Counted from the first letter of the stretch, positions 38,162 through 50,034 are shown. The stretch: 64,000 nt of DNA from Mansonella perstans (GCA_037074765.1 JBAMDO010000092.1:1-64000), one strand, 5' to 3'. Notes: generated by a model from the letters alone, not told the origin. Translations and numbers: made by a program.

Positions 38162-39613
38162 TTAACACCGCTGTTCCCGTCCGATAACTGTTGCACAACG
38201 TTTGGTTGGAATCACTTGAAACGCTGAACCAGGAGTTATCGGTTCGCCATCTATGGCTATATAACCACCACAGTTGCTTAATGGCTCCACACGGCATGCT
38301 CGGACTGGAATTATCTGCAATCTCTCAGTGTAAAATTCTTGTAACTATTGATAAGTTCAGAGAAGGAAAAAAGGCAATCCAGACGTTTTGATTTGATTTC
38401 AAAAACAACGAAGAAATGATGAAAGATGATAAATATTTAACATATTTTTTTTGATCTGTTTTTAATCGAAATTTAAGCGAAAAGAATGACCTGCAGGAAT
38501 GAATAAGTCAAATGTGAGCAATCGTTTATTCCAAGCATCATTTTCGCAAATTCAAACCGTGATTTAACGTTGTTCCAATCGACATATGTTAAATATAGAA
38601 AGTCATCATCCAAACGAGCGCATGGAAGATATGGCAAATCACTTCCTAATCGTTGTAAAAGAAATTTTCAAATATTAACTTTTTGTTTTGCGATAGTTAA
38701 GCATCTATGATTGCCTGTGTTACGATCATTCTGTTAGTTATCCGAATAATCAACTGACTGCTATATCAATTTGCTAAAAGAATGAATGAATAAGACTTAA
38801 AAATGTATTTAATTAATTGAAATTCGTATAAAGTATTTTCCGTCAAATATCGACTGGTAGGATGATAGTCAACAAACGGATGACTAACTCTTTCAAAAAG
38901 AATTTGTCAATCAGTCATATCGAATAACCATTTCATATGGTACTAAAATAACTCTAGAAGGCAAAAAATGAAGGGGAAGGAAAATGAAAATGTAAAGGAA
39001 GAAATAAGAAAGAACTTACCTATATGGGAAAGGCTTATCAAAGAGACATAAATGAAATAACCTTCAAGCGTACATCAGTCAGAACCAACCGGTTCACAAG
39101 AGCGTGCACCTACAGACTGATTAATTTAAAGAATTATTCATATTTATTTTAATCCGATAAAAAATGAAAAGAAGCTAAATTTAGGCGACAAAATGCTCAA
39201 CCTTTAATGAATAGTTCTCTTAGATAATTCTGATTATAGAATACATTTCTTAGCAGCTAACATAATTTATATTTTTAATCAAATTCCGACAAATTTATTG
39301 ATTCCTGTTATCACTAATCACTAAAAAATGCTTGCAGTTAGAATCAATTTCTCAGCCTTATTTAATTCTTTACAAGAATTCGCTATCCTCATATTCACCA
39401 TATATATCCTCAGGTTGATTTGAATTAATTGTATCAACTGAGTATGTGCCAATAATGAGGAATGAAACAACATACTTGCACAAGGTGATCGCTTTTAAAA
39501 TATCCGGAAAGATATCACTGATGCTACTACCTGCTTCGCTGCATTCAAGGAAATTTTCAACTGGCTGATATTCAAAGTGACCTTCGGCATACTTTTCACG
39601 TTCCAAATTATTG
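38162..39613 (-). CDS. Sphingosine kinase, C-terminal four exons
   Basis: Sphingosine kinase phosphorylates sphingosine to sphingosine-1-phosphate. Exons on the minus strand are 39613-39531, 39061-39020, 38645-38491 and 38314-38162, with phases fitting at every junction. The product reads ...GHFEYQPVENFLECSEAG, then YFIYVSLISLSHIGSDLPYL, then PCARLDDDFLYLTYV, MMLGINDCSHL and finally VRACRVEPL...YIAIDGEPITPGSAFQ. This follows the human SPHK C-terminal domain (DFVLVLAL-SHLG, ARFDDGLVHLCWV, FRLEPLTPRGVLTVDGE), including the conserved DGE. The donor after exon 3 is weak (CAG/GTCATT). The N-terminal catalytic domain with the diacylglycerol-kinase glycine motif was not found in the window, so this may be a 3' fragment or a gene with distant 5' exons. 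Confidence 0.8.
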
Positions 39614-40869
39614 CTGAAATCCTTCATGAAATGTTTATAAAATCATTGTGATATTAGGCATTTCTAAATCATATATTAGTTTTTTTTAGTAATATTATTA
39701 GACAAAGCAACCAATGTTCAGCATAAATCTTGGTCTTATTTTAGGCCAGCAAATAATAATTGTTCAGAGTTGAGTAAAACATTAAAACTTCCGCATTGCA
39801 GCCAAAATTCACATCTACGGCAGTAACTATTTTTAAAGTAAATAAGATTTCTGATGTACTGAAGAACGAAAAACAAGAAAGAAGCTACCATAATTTTGCT
39901 GAGCACTGCAAATTGTCATTATGAACTGACAAATATGAAATCCTGCCTTTATAGCGAGCAACTTGCGGTAATTCTAGAAAAAAAAGCCTTTCAAATCTGA
40001 TTCATTCACTAATTGTTTAAATAATACGAAAAAATAAAAAATTAGGAAAATTGAAATTCATAGCTAATCTTCTTTTCATTTTTTTTCTGTACCGAAAGAA
40101 TTACTTGCTAGCCGTAGAAAAGCTTCCATATGATATCGTGCCATGCCTGCCCAACGGAAACGTTCACTTCCGATATCTTCAAATAATATTAACTGAACAA
40201 CAAATCCGCTTACTAAAAGAATTTAACGGTAATTTAATTGTAGTAAAGGATAATTATAGCTATCAATTTTACTAATAAGCAATTGTGCAATAATCGAGAA
40301 TTATCTGTGCGCTACATATGATCAAATAGGCGATAATCTCAATAAATAAGAGCAAGAAATAGCAAAAAATGTATTAGAGAGAACTTTTTAAAGTTCTTTT
40401 TTCTTTTCTAGGTTGAAGCCGTTCTTTTCTAGGTTTTTTTTCTAGGTTTTTCTTTTCTAGATTGAAATCGTGGGAAAATTTTGCTGATTCTGAATTTTTC
40501 TCTTGTTTTTTCAATCTTAGGATAAAATTCTGAACCTTTGATTTCTTTCTTAATTTTTGAAAAACATTTCGAAATTAGTGAAGCCTTGGAATTTTCAACT
40601 TACGAACTTTTTTTACTCCAAGCATTTGATGTTTTTTGGCTGGTACTGTAATATAGTCTACATAAATATTCTTCTTTATTTTGAAGTCTATTTTGTTAAT
40701 TTTAGTTTTCAAATGATAATTTAGGGTGGCTGATGATAAAAAAGAGATAAAATGATTCCGAAGGGAACTCTTTTAAAATAATATAATATGTTCTCTTCAC
40801 TTACGTCTTTGTCAATATCATGTAACTAAAAAAATCTAGTTAGAATCTTTGTCCTCCGAGTTCTATCTT
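39614..40869. other. No supported gene
   Basis: Expected position of upstream sphingosine kinase exons; none recognised. A 74-codon plus-strand frame at 40051-40275 has a hydrophobic N terminus but no other support. Sequence near 40485-40570 resembles 46380-46455, a possible extension of the large direct repeat. Confidence 0.35.
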
Positions 40870-41115
40870 TTAAATACCGGCAACTATCACTATTTCCATT
40901 ATCCGGAATCTTAGTAGGATTCCAGCTAAGTCTGATAGCAAAACTGGATCTTGGTATAGCACTTCGTTCAAACTCTTCTTTGCTTGGAAGTGTGCTGAAG
41001 CGTCATACACTATTTTTACTTCAGTAGTATTTTTATCAGGAGACAATACGCCATGATGCGCAAAATAGTGCGCAAATCCACCTGTCCACTAGAGTCATCC
41101 GCACCTTCGATTATG
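40870..41115 (-). mobile_element. BEL/Pao reverse transcriptase fragment
   Basis: On the minus strand, with frame shifts, this reads a HYFAHHGV motif followed by IVYDASAHF, KKSLNEVLYQ and LAGILLRFR. These are the conserved order and spacing of the N-terminal BEL/Pao reverse transcriptase region. It ends at a stop codon near 40875. It is a fossil fragment without an LTR beside it. Confidence 0.85.
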
Positions 41116-41536
41116 TCTTATTGTTTTTGTTCTCTGATTATTTTATTATATATTTGGAGTGTTTGGGATTGATACCGGGAAATTTAGCATGTATGGGAGA
41201 TGAAGTGATGTATGAGAGATGAAATGAATTTAGATGAGCTATTTGAGAGGAAAATTTGAAACATATAGACTGTGAGAAATTAGATTGGGAGCGGGATTGA
41301 TGGAGGAAAATTGATAAGATAGAAGAGATAAGTTGAAACGATGGATTATACGTTTTCTTTACCTATCTCAAGTTTTCCTTATCTGTCCCCAGGAGACTTG
41401 TGGAAGATTGTACTGAAATGGATCACAGAAAAGTGTCAAATTTAGAAGGTAATTAGATAATTTCATGAAAACAGCTTGAACTGCCATTATTCTGAAATCT
41501 ATGCGGTACTGTTACTATTTTGGATTTATAAGATAT

Positions 41537-43000
41537 TTTCTGAAACTTTTTTTAGCTCAAAACAAGGTTTAGTAGATTTCTACTTAAGTTACTAAGTTAA
41601 TTTTAATCTTAAAAGATCTGAAAATTAACTGAAGAAGTATAATTAATTATTCCATTGAATGATTTGAATTAAAATAATTTAATTTAAAAGAACCTTTCAG
41701 GAAAATTAATGAGTACGGAAAAAAGCGAATTTTAATTTATTTGTATTTATTTGGCACAAAAAAAAAACCTTTCATACTCATGAATTCTTCGCTTCATTGT
41801 AAGTAAAAAATTGCAATTACAATATTTGTTTCTATATATTCATCAATAATAATTTCATGATTAATTTCAGGTTTTAATTGTAATTTCTATTGTCAGACCA
41901 GGAAATATGTCATCAGCATATTCAAGTCAAAATGTTTACATAGTGCGAAATATTTCGCAAAGTCCAGAAACTCTTCAAATGGGAAATAATCCGGAAATTT
42001 CGACACAGCTGACTAATTCAAACGATATGCAAAATGATAGAATAAATCGTATCAGATAACAAATGATGAAGTATCGAACAATTTCACGATGTCCATGATC
42101 ATTACGTTCTGCGGAGATATGCGGCATCTACGAAGCATAAAGCAATGAAGAAAAAATGTGAAAAATATAAGCAAGAAATTGCTGAAGAAAAAGTAAATTC
42201 AAAATGTAATTTGATAAAAACAAAAAGTGTTTTTTCATAGCTTTTGGTTCTGTTAGTTTTTTCCGTTATCTCCTGGCAAATTTAGAGAATATTCAATTTT
42301 TCCTTCAAATTAATTGCTATAATATTTAATTATATCTTTCTCATTTTTTTTTTTTAATCCAAATTTTCTTTTTTAACAATTTAAATTAATACGATAAAAC
42401 TTTTAATTATTGATTTAAATTAATACAATGAAAGTTTTAATTGTTCAAGTTTATTTTTAAAATGAAGAAATTATTATTTTTGAAGAAAATTATTACTTAA
42501 TAGTTTTCTTATACTAATAGAAAAGAAAAAGTGATCCATAATAAAAAAATGCTTGAGAGCGTAAGCAGTAAAAATATGATTTTCATATGAACAAACTAAA
42601 ACAGCAATTGAAATTCACTTTTCTTATTTACTTGGTCAAATTATTTTTTAACTAAATATTAGGCAATGAAAGAAGTCTCTCTAACATTAATATATAATGT
42701 ATCAGCAGTGAAATTTTTATGTCATATCAATACATCAAATAACAAAAGTTTATTTTCATAAAAAATTTAAGAAAATATTCAATTCAATTTCAAGAGTAAT
42801 TTCGAACATCTTTAGAATATTTCGTTATTATTTTACTATTAATTACTTTTCCATATCTTTACAATTACTATTTTAGTTTCATTTTACTTTCAAAAGCTTA
42901 CTCATGATACGGTAAATAGTGTACAACATCTATCTGTCCACTGGAATTGTCTGCGCCTTTGATTATGTCTAATTGTTTTTGTTCTCTCATTATGTTAACT
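41537..43000 (+). repeat. 1.5-kb direct repeat, left copy
   Basis: Highly similar to 46466-47985, sharing TAGCTCAAAA(C/T)AA, AAAAGATCTGAAAA, GTCAAAATGTTTACATAGTGCG and many other blocks in the same order. Both copies end in a BEL/Pao piece (the HYLP motif complement near 42910-42930). They flank the zinc-finger gene at 43377-45051 as direct repeats roughly 5 kb apart. Confidence 0.85.
41907..42059 (+). pseudogene. Small ORF of the direct repeat, left copy, interrupted
   Basis: Starts MSSAYSSQNVYIVRNISQS after a TTTCAG acceptor and stops at TAA 42057-42059 where the right copy continues. A further frame difference follows near 42127 (CATCTACG against CATCATACG in the right copy). Function unknown. 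Confidence 0.55.
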
Positions 43001-43376
43001 GATCGCCTTTTTTTTCTCAATAATTGTCTCTGGTCGGATAAAATGATCTATCAGTAAATAGAAGAGTATGATAGAGTATAAGTTTTGCACGTAATGCCTT
43101 ATTACTAAGACATTTGCATGTTTCCTTGTTGGAGAGGGTTATTGATGGATTAGAAAATGTAATCTTTTATTACATAGCTTTGTATTGTGTTGGTATTTTA
43201 TTGGGCATTTAGTTTATTGTATTGAATAATTTGTTCTTTTCTACAATAGAAGATAACTACTCTGTTTTCGAAATTTAGTATTTTATTTGTATTTCAGTTA
43301 TTTAGTAGTATAGAAGTTAATTTTTGAAAACCGTTTTCCAATTATATAATTTAAAGTATTTAATTTTTTTCAGCAA

Positions 43377-45051
43377 ATGGATGCGAAATTTGACAGCGTT
43401 TGCCAAATTGGTCCAAATTTACCAAATTTCGCTGATTTAAAAGATTATCTGCGCAGGGAGCAGCCGCTATATTTTGAAGTATTGGAAAGATATTTACGGA
43501 ATGCGGCAAATTTGGTATGTTTTTTTTTTTTTTTTTCTGATACTTATTTGTGTTATGATAAAGTATGATGAATTTTTGTATAAAGCATGACCTAATAAAT
43601 AAATAATTTCCGATTTTCCTTGCTGATATTGTAAATCAAAATTGATATAAGAAGAGTGAACTAAGGCTATGCAAATGAAGGCTTATTTTTTTTTAAATGA
43701 AATTGTCACGGAGGGCATTTAGTGTAAAGTATGTGTTTTGCTGAACTCTTTATTAATTGGTTTAACTGGTTCTTTTTCAGATTAACAACTTAACAGCAAG
43801 ATTGGAGCGAGATGATGAAGAAGAAAGAGTGGATGGCCCAGGAACGGAATTAATACAAAGCGCAAGTCCTCCATCAACTCGACAACAGCTGGAGGAGCAA
43901 CATGAATTGCAGGGAGTGGTAGAAGCAGTACCGCCACTGATGCAGGATGAGCAAGAGGAAGAGGAGTTGATGGAGAGGCGAGAGGTACCACATGAGCCGT
44001 TCCTCAACGAGGAAAGTGCTGATGTGGTACCAAGAGCGCAAAAAATGATGGTCCGGAAACGACGAGAAGCGGTGACAACGCGTGAAATTGTATTGTAAGT
44101 TCATTTTTGTATGCAAATGTCATAAAAGGTACATTATAAAATATAAAATTGAACTTATTTTATCGGCTCAATCGAAAAAAGAAAAAATTATAGTATTATT
44201 TGTTTTATAACGCATTCATTTGGAAAATATAAAAAGTTTGTTGAGCAAATGAACAAGGGAGAATGATTTCCGGTTATGAACATATCTCTTATGAATATAT
44301 GTTTCAGGCGTTCCCGGACCATACGCGTTCCGATAGTAGAAGAGGACAAAAGACGCAAAGAAGCACCAGTGAGTCCGGAAGCCTACCATGTGCTGGTAGT
44401 GGAAGATTTACCAGCTCAGTATGAAGAACAGCTGGTTGTACCGGAAATGGACCCGTATAGGGTGAATCGGAATGCTGATGGATCGATAATAATTGGTAAG
44501 TTTAAAGTGTTCAATTCGCAGAATAAAATTTTGCACGGATGATTTGTATCAATTCAAAAATCTCTAATACACGACATCTTTGCAGATTGCGGCTTTTGTC
44601 ATAAGAAATTTGGAACCCTGAAAGGATGGCGAATTCATGCGGCCAAAACACATAGACAAAACGGTGAGCTTCTTGGAATTGATACATTGGATTCAATTTT
44701 TTGAAGTAATTTTGTTGGAATACTTTAAATACAACATACCTGTTTCAGGTTTTTGTCAGCAATGCGGCTATTTTATACGTATGCCGCCGCATATTCGCTC
44801 CGATGAAGGAATCGCAGCCATGATGGAGCTCCATTCTTTGGAATGGTGCCCCAAGGCTATGAAAGCCATAATGAATGAAAGAGCTGCGAAACGGAGAAGG
44901 CTGCAGCTGGTGGGTCGAATAGATGATGCAGAGCACTATTATATTCCCGGTAAGTGAAGTGATTTTATATCAAAAGCAAGAAATTATAGTGTTAAATAAT
45001 AATATGTTCCTTTCAAGTCAATATTTGGTCTATATTTCAGGTGCGCAATAA
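43377..45051 (+). CDS. Novel C2H2/CCHH-type zinc-finger protein, function unknown
   Basis: Six exons: 43377-43514, 43781-44094, 44308-44495, 44586-44663, 44749-44949 and 45041-45051. They total 930 nt (309 residues), all phases consistent, and the ATG follows a TTTTTTTCAG acceptor. The N terminus (about 1-46) is a compact domain ([23 protein letters not shown]). It is followed by a long acidic, Glu/Gln-rich probably disordered part with basic patches ([14 protein letters not shown]). Exon 4 encodes one canonical finger, [22 protein letters not shown] (CX2C-X12-H-X4-H). Exon 5 adds a second metal-binding-like segment (CQQCGYF...HIRSDE...MELHSLEWC) and a basic stretch (AAKRRRLQL). The single Gly-Trp-containing finger recalls fingers at the N termini of some R2/R4-type retroelement proteins, but this is only a resemblance. 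Probably nuclear. No family is recognised. Confidence 0.75.
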
Positions 45052-45424
45052 TAATCAACCTTATCCATGCACCAACGAAAAGCTGCACTGTTTGTCATCG
45101 AAATCCAATATTTCGTCTTTCGCTCTCGATCCAATCTTCGCGCAGATCACGTAACAAATTTCTTTAAAGTTTTTTTGCACTTTTATCATTTTTTTTTATT
45201 TTTAACATGAAATTACTAATTGTTGAATTTCTAATTACTTTCCAAATCATTTATTGATTTGGAAGAAATCACAACAAAAGTCTTGAATTTCCGATTCTGC
45301 TTTTACTTTTTATAGATAAAATTTCTTTCGAATTCAAATCACTTGACAAATTTTTGTGATTTCTTCTATATATTTGTGTTTACTTTGTTTTTCTAGCGTT
45401 GTTCTTTTACTAATGTTTTGAAAC

Positions 45425-45770
45425 ATTTGAAAAAAGGCAATAGAAATCATAAAAAATCAAAAAAAAAATAATAGTAATGAAAAAAAGAAAAAAAAATGGA
45501 TAAAAACCAATAAAAATTAAAAAGAAAAAATATAAAAAATAAAAAAAAAGAAAAATAAAAATAAACAAAAAAAAAAATAAAAATGAAAAAACAAAAAAAA
45601 AGAAAAAATATAAAAATAAAAAAAAAGAAAAATAAAAATAAACAAAAAAAAGAAAGAAAAAATAAAAAAAAGAAAAAATAAAAATAAACAAAAAAAAGAA
45701 AAATAAAATAAACAAAAAAAACGAAAAATAAAATGAACAAAAAAAGAAATAATAAAAAATCAGAAAAAGA
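45425..45770. repeat. A-rich low-complexity tract
   Basis: About 345 bp composed almost entirely of A with scattered T, G and C (AAAAATAAAAATAAACAAAA type). The long minus-strand open frames across it are compositional artefacts. Confidence 0.95.
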
Positions 45771-46465
45771 ATGTAGCATTAATTATTAAAATGTAGCATT
45801 ATTTGTTAAAATGCATTAATTGTTAAAACAATTGAATTCAAGGTTTGGGAATAAGAAGTTAAACACTTTCGAGAAATTTTAGTGACTTTATGCTTGCACT
45901 TGTTAGGCATTATTTTCGATGTTATTACCAAAAGTTGTTAGGGAAACTTTTTTTGACTATCACAAAATTTGATCATTGTTTAATGAATATCAAATCAGTT
46001 TGAATTCAGTTGTTTGTTATTTTAATTTCCTGCTTGACAAATAACTTTATCAAATATTTACTGTAGTTGTTCATTTATTTTGTCATCAAGATACCACTGT
46101 TTATAGTTAATAATTTTTATCAATTTATTATTATTACTAGTGGCTCTTAGTTGTTTGTTTTTCGAAATTTAGTTCTTTGTATTTTGAGATTTTCTATGTT
46201 GTTTATTGTTCCTTAGTTTCAATTTCAATCACCAAATGTGGTTATCTTATCTAAATTGTAATATAGCATGATTGAAAGTAGGCAAGTAGATACATCTGTC
46301 ATCGATTTCATTTTCTTTTTCATTTGAGCTGGAACATAAAAAATGTTGTCTTTTGGAATTATGGAGAAAAATTTTTTGAGTTCTGAATTTTTTGATACTT
46401 TTCTTAACTCTTAAGGTGAAATTCTAAGCTTTCGATTTCTTTTTTTAATTTTTGAAGTAAAGTAA

Positions 46466-47985
46466 TTTCTGATACTTTTTTTAGCTCAAAATAAAGTTTA
46501 GTAGATTTCTACTTAAGTTATTAAGTTAATTTTAATTTTAAAAGATCTGAAAACTAACTGAAAAACGTATAATTAATTATTCCATTGAATGAATTGAATT
46601 AAAATAATTTAATTTAAAAAACCTTTTAGGAAAATTAATGAGTACGAAAAAAAGCAAAATTTAATTTATTTGTGTTTATTTGGCACAAAAAAAAGCTTTC
46701 ATACTTATGAATTTTTCATTTCATTGTAAGCAAAAAATTGCAATTACAATATTTGTTTCTATATATTCATGATAATAACTTCATAACTAATTCCAGGTTT
46801 TACTTGTAATTTCTATTGTGAGGCCAGGAAGTATGTCATCAACATATTCAAGTCAAAATGTTTACATAGTGCGGAATATTTCGCAAAATCTAGAAATTTC
46901 TCAGATGGGAAGTAATCCGGAAAGTTTGACACAGCTGATTAATTCAAACGATATGCAAGATGATGGAATAAATGATATCAGACATATCAGACAACGAATG
47001 ATGAAGTACCGAACAATTTCACGATGTCCATGATCATTACGTTCTGCGGAAATATGCGACATCATACGAAGCATAAAGCAATGAAGGAAAAATGTGGAAA
47101 ATATAAGCAAGAAATTGCTGAAGAAAAAGTAAGTTCAAAATGTAATTTGAAAAAAACAAAAAGTATTTTTTCATAGCTTTTGGTTCTGTTAGTTTTTTCC
47201 GTTATCTCCTGGCACATTTAGAGAATGTTCATTTTTTTCTTCAAATTAATTGCTATAGTATTTAATTATATCTTTTCTCATTTCTTTTTTTTTTGATCCA
47301 AACTTTCTTTTTTGACAATTTAAATTAATACAGTAAAAATTTTAATTATTAATTTAAATTCATACAATGAAAGTTTTAATTATTAAAGTTTATTTTTAAA
47401 ATGAAGAAATTATTATTTTTGATCCATAATAAAAAAATCCCCGATATAGCAAGCGGTAAACATATAATTATCATATGAACAAACTGAAACGGCAATTAAA
47501 ATTCATTTTTCTTATTTACTTGGTCAATTACTTTTTAATTAAATGTTAGGCAGTGAAAGAAATCTCTCTAATATTAATATATAATGTATCAGCGGTGAAA
47601 TTTTTATGACATATCAATTCATCGGATAACAAAAGTTTCTTTCCATAAAAAATTTAAGAAAATATTCAATTCAATTTCAAGAATAATTTCGAACATCTTT
47701 AGAGTACATAATTATTATGTTACTAATAATTACTTTTTTTATTTTTCTACCATCTTCAGTATATTCAACTCAATTTCAAGAGTAATTTTAAAAATCTTTG
47801 GAGTATTTCATTATTATTTTACTATTAATTACTTTTTCAGTATTTTTAGAATTACTATTTTTAGTTTCATTTTACTTTCAAAAGCTTACTCATGATGCGG
47901 TAAATAGTGTACGACATCTACCTGATCACTGGAGTCGTCTGCGCCTTTGGTTATGTCTAATTGTTTTTGTTTATGTTGCCATATA
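46466..47985 (+). repeat. 1.5-kb direct repeat, right copy
   Basis: Partner of 41537-43000. It differs by small indels and by an internal tandem duplication of roughly 100 bp (47655-47740 repeated near 47762-47850, beginning with variants of ATATTCAACTCAATTTCAAG). Its last 100 bp are BEL/Pao sequence on the minus strand. Confidence 0.85.
46833..47033 (+). CDS. Small protein or exon of the direct repeat, right copy, tentative
   Basis: A 66-codon frame starting MSSTYSSQNVYIVRNISQN, with an upstream acceptor (ATTCCAG) conserved in the left copy. It ends RTISRCP. An overlapping second frame from 47021 (starting MSMIITFCGNMRHHTKHK) runs to a good donor, GAAAAA/GTAAGT, near 47135, so the coding region may be a frameshifted exon rather than a complete small gene. 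No family is recognised. Confidence 0.3.
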   Translation: MSSTYSSQNVYIVRNISQNLEISQMGSNPESLTQLINSNDMQDDGINDIRHIRQRMMKYRTISRCP

Positions 47986-48602
47986 GAGTAAGGTTAGAAT
48001 TAATTCCTGTCGTAGAAAAAAAAAAAATTAATATTCTACATATTTTTCGGAAATAAGTGTGAACTGTTTTCACTTACATTTGATTAGATTATTTAACAGT
48101 TCCTAAATACAGAAATAAATTACTCAGTTCATCCGCATCTTTTTTTTTTTTGAATTTTATTTCAGATGTTGTCAGTGATGTCTAATTGTTTTTGTTTTCT
48201 GATTATGTTATTATATAGAGTAAGATTAGAATTGATTCCTGTTGTAATCGTTCGACCAGATTTTTTAGACGTTCCAAACATAGTCCAACAGCTCACCCGA
48301 TATCTATTGTAATATTTTGTTCAGAATTTTTTAAACTGTTTCAATGCTTCGTCATCGTCGTCGACATTAGGTCCTTCCTGTGTTCCCATGATTTCTAGTT
48401 TCCGAAAGTTTGCTATTTCTGATCCGAAGATTAAGATAGACACACAAATTGCATTAGAAGTATATGTCGTACTTGTTTGACAAAGTTGATTCATGTCACC
48501 ACTTACAACAATTATTGGCCTAACTTTAGTATGAAATAATGAGGAACTGGATTTCAATTTTTCGATTTTGTTCAGTTCCACAAACTTGAAGAAATGATCC
48601 AC
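47885..48602 (-). mobile_element. BEL/Pao fragment, interrupted by an insertion
   Basis: Minus strand: a frame at 48602-48321 ends in [10 protein letters not shown], resembling the segment just before the reverse transcriptase of BEL/Pao polyproteins. Further on (about 47895-47945) the VVHYLPHHE motif that opens the reverse transcriptase is present. The order is correct, but the two parts are separated by a 150-bp copy of sequence from 33.2 kb. No complete protein remains. Confidence 0.6.
48034..48182 (+). repeat. Displaced copy of the scramblase-like gene's leader and start codon
   Basis: About 150 bp closely matching 33236-33386, including TACATTTGATTAGATTATTT, the acceptor TTTATTTCAG, ATG and the next codons up to GTCAGTGATG. 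Beyond that both sides are BEL/Pao sequence. A roughly 65-bp stretch (TGTCTAATTGTTTTTGTTT ... GAATT(A/G)ATTCCTGT) is present both before (47955-48015) and after (48178-48243) the inserted piece. Confidence 0.85.
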
Positions 48603-48819
48603 TCCAACTGCGGATCAAGATATCGGGTCGCCTCCAATAATTTTTTAGTCTCATCATTTGATTTGCCAACACTTATTGGCCATGCATGCCTAAAACTGAA
48701 CAACATCCTTAAAGCTGGGCTTTATCAAAAATTCTATCACATCCAAACTTGACAATTTACTAACAGATATTCAATCGCATTATTTCCTTATGATTTCCAT
48801 TTCAGAATAAGAAGCGTGT

Positions 48820-49830
48820 CTTCTCTTCAGTGTATATCTCCCACTCTGTAAGCAGACCTGCAAATAATGACAAGTTTTACACTGACTTGCGTCGTCTTCT
48901 CAAAAAGTTCCAGCAGACGATAAAATCATAATCCTCGGCGATTTTAATGCTCGAGTAAGTCATAATTTTGCACTCTGAAAAGGTGTGCAAAACATGGCAT
49001 TGAGAACTACAATGATAACGGCCGTCTTCTGCTTTAATTTTATGCAGAACAACAACTTACAAATATGTACACTATCTTTCAACAGAAAGACAACTTGAAG
49101 ATAACCTGGATGCATCCTCACTTCAAGCATTGGCATCTCATAGACTACATTGTAGTGCGTCAAAAATACATTAATGATGTTTGTCACACACGCGTAATGC
49201 CTAGGCCGAATGTCAAATTGACCACCGCCTAGTACGCTACAAACTTAATTTTTATATTAAGAGAAATTCTCCGGAGAAGGATCAAATCTCATAAAACTTT
49301 ATACAACTGCAGTGAAGGATAGTCAAGTCTGAAGTTCAAGCAAATTTTCAAAACAGACATGAAAATGAGTGCTTCTCCGAAACACTCTGGCAAAATATTA
49401 AAAAAAGTATCCTGTAATGATGTGAAGAATCCCTTACAAGGAAAAATAGAGACTGGCTCACCATGCACACCTTGCTGAGCCATCTTGTCATGTTAGAAAG
49501 GCAGCTTTTCGCCTTTTATACAGCAAACTTCAGTGAAATTTCGCGATATCCAAAATAAATTGGTGCTAGATCTGACGAACAGACTCAATTATGTGCTGAT
49601 CTGGGAAATTTACAGAGGATTCTAAGGAGCTCTGAAAACAATGTTTGCACCCGCACATCAAACTCAAAGTCCTCTTGTCATTCCTTTCTCACAGACAAAA
49701 GTGTCATCTTAAAGCGATGATCTCAGTACTTCCAAACTATTCTCAGCGCCAATCGTATAATTAGAAGCTATATGGAGAGCCGTATACTTCATGCCAAATA
49801 TACATGAAAAGTCTATATTTCATTTATATG
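48820..49830 (+). mobile_element. LINE (RTE/CFDP2-like) relic: endonuclease and linker
   Basis: Plus-strand fragments in several frames: VYISHSVSRPANN, IILGDFNAR (the apurinic-like endonuclease motif), KHWHLIDYIVVRQ with TWMHP before it, then a YRG..GAL..MFAPAHQTQSPL region typical of the segment just before the reverse transcriptase in RTE-like LINEs. Stops and frameshifts are frequent. No reverse transcriptase follows before 50 kb. Confidence 0.7.
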
Positions 49831-50034
49831 GAGTTTCGGTGTTAATTACTGTCAGTACTGGTGTGATTTACCACCGCTTTTTTTCTTTTCAGAAATGCGA
49901 ACTTTTTTATTATTTTGAAATTTAAAAGATTGATATGCATTGGAAACCATCAATTGATAAGTCACTTGTTAACAGTTTTTATCGCATATAATTCATAAAA
50001 ATAAAATAAAAAAATATAAAAAAATAAAAGATGA

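Noticed and set aside
38191..38391. Plus-strand frame conserved with 11282-11485 (NHHSCLMAPHGML)
   Set aside because: At first it looked like a conserved unknown protein, but the minus strand encodes the sphingosine kinase C terminus, which explains the conservation.
39531..39613. Initial reading of the exon as extending to 39465 with donor CAA/GTATGT
   Set aside because: That donor gives the wrong phase for the next sphingosine kinase exon; GCAG/GTAGTA at 39530/39531 fits phase and alignment.
40051..40275. 74-codon frame with a hydrophobic N terminus, possible small secreted protein
   Set aside because: No acceptor, no recognisable domain and no second copy; could be chance in AT-rich DNA.
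45410..45779. Two overlapping minus-strand frames rich in Phe and Leu that look like membrane proteins
   Set aside because: They are translations of an A-rich low-complexity tract; composition alone explains them.
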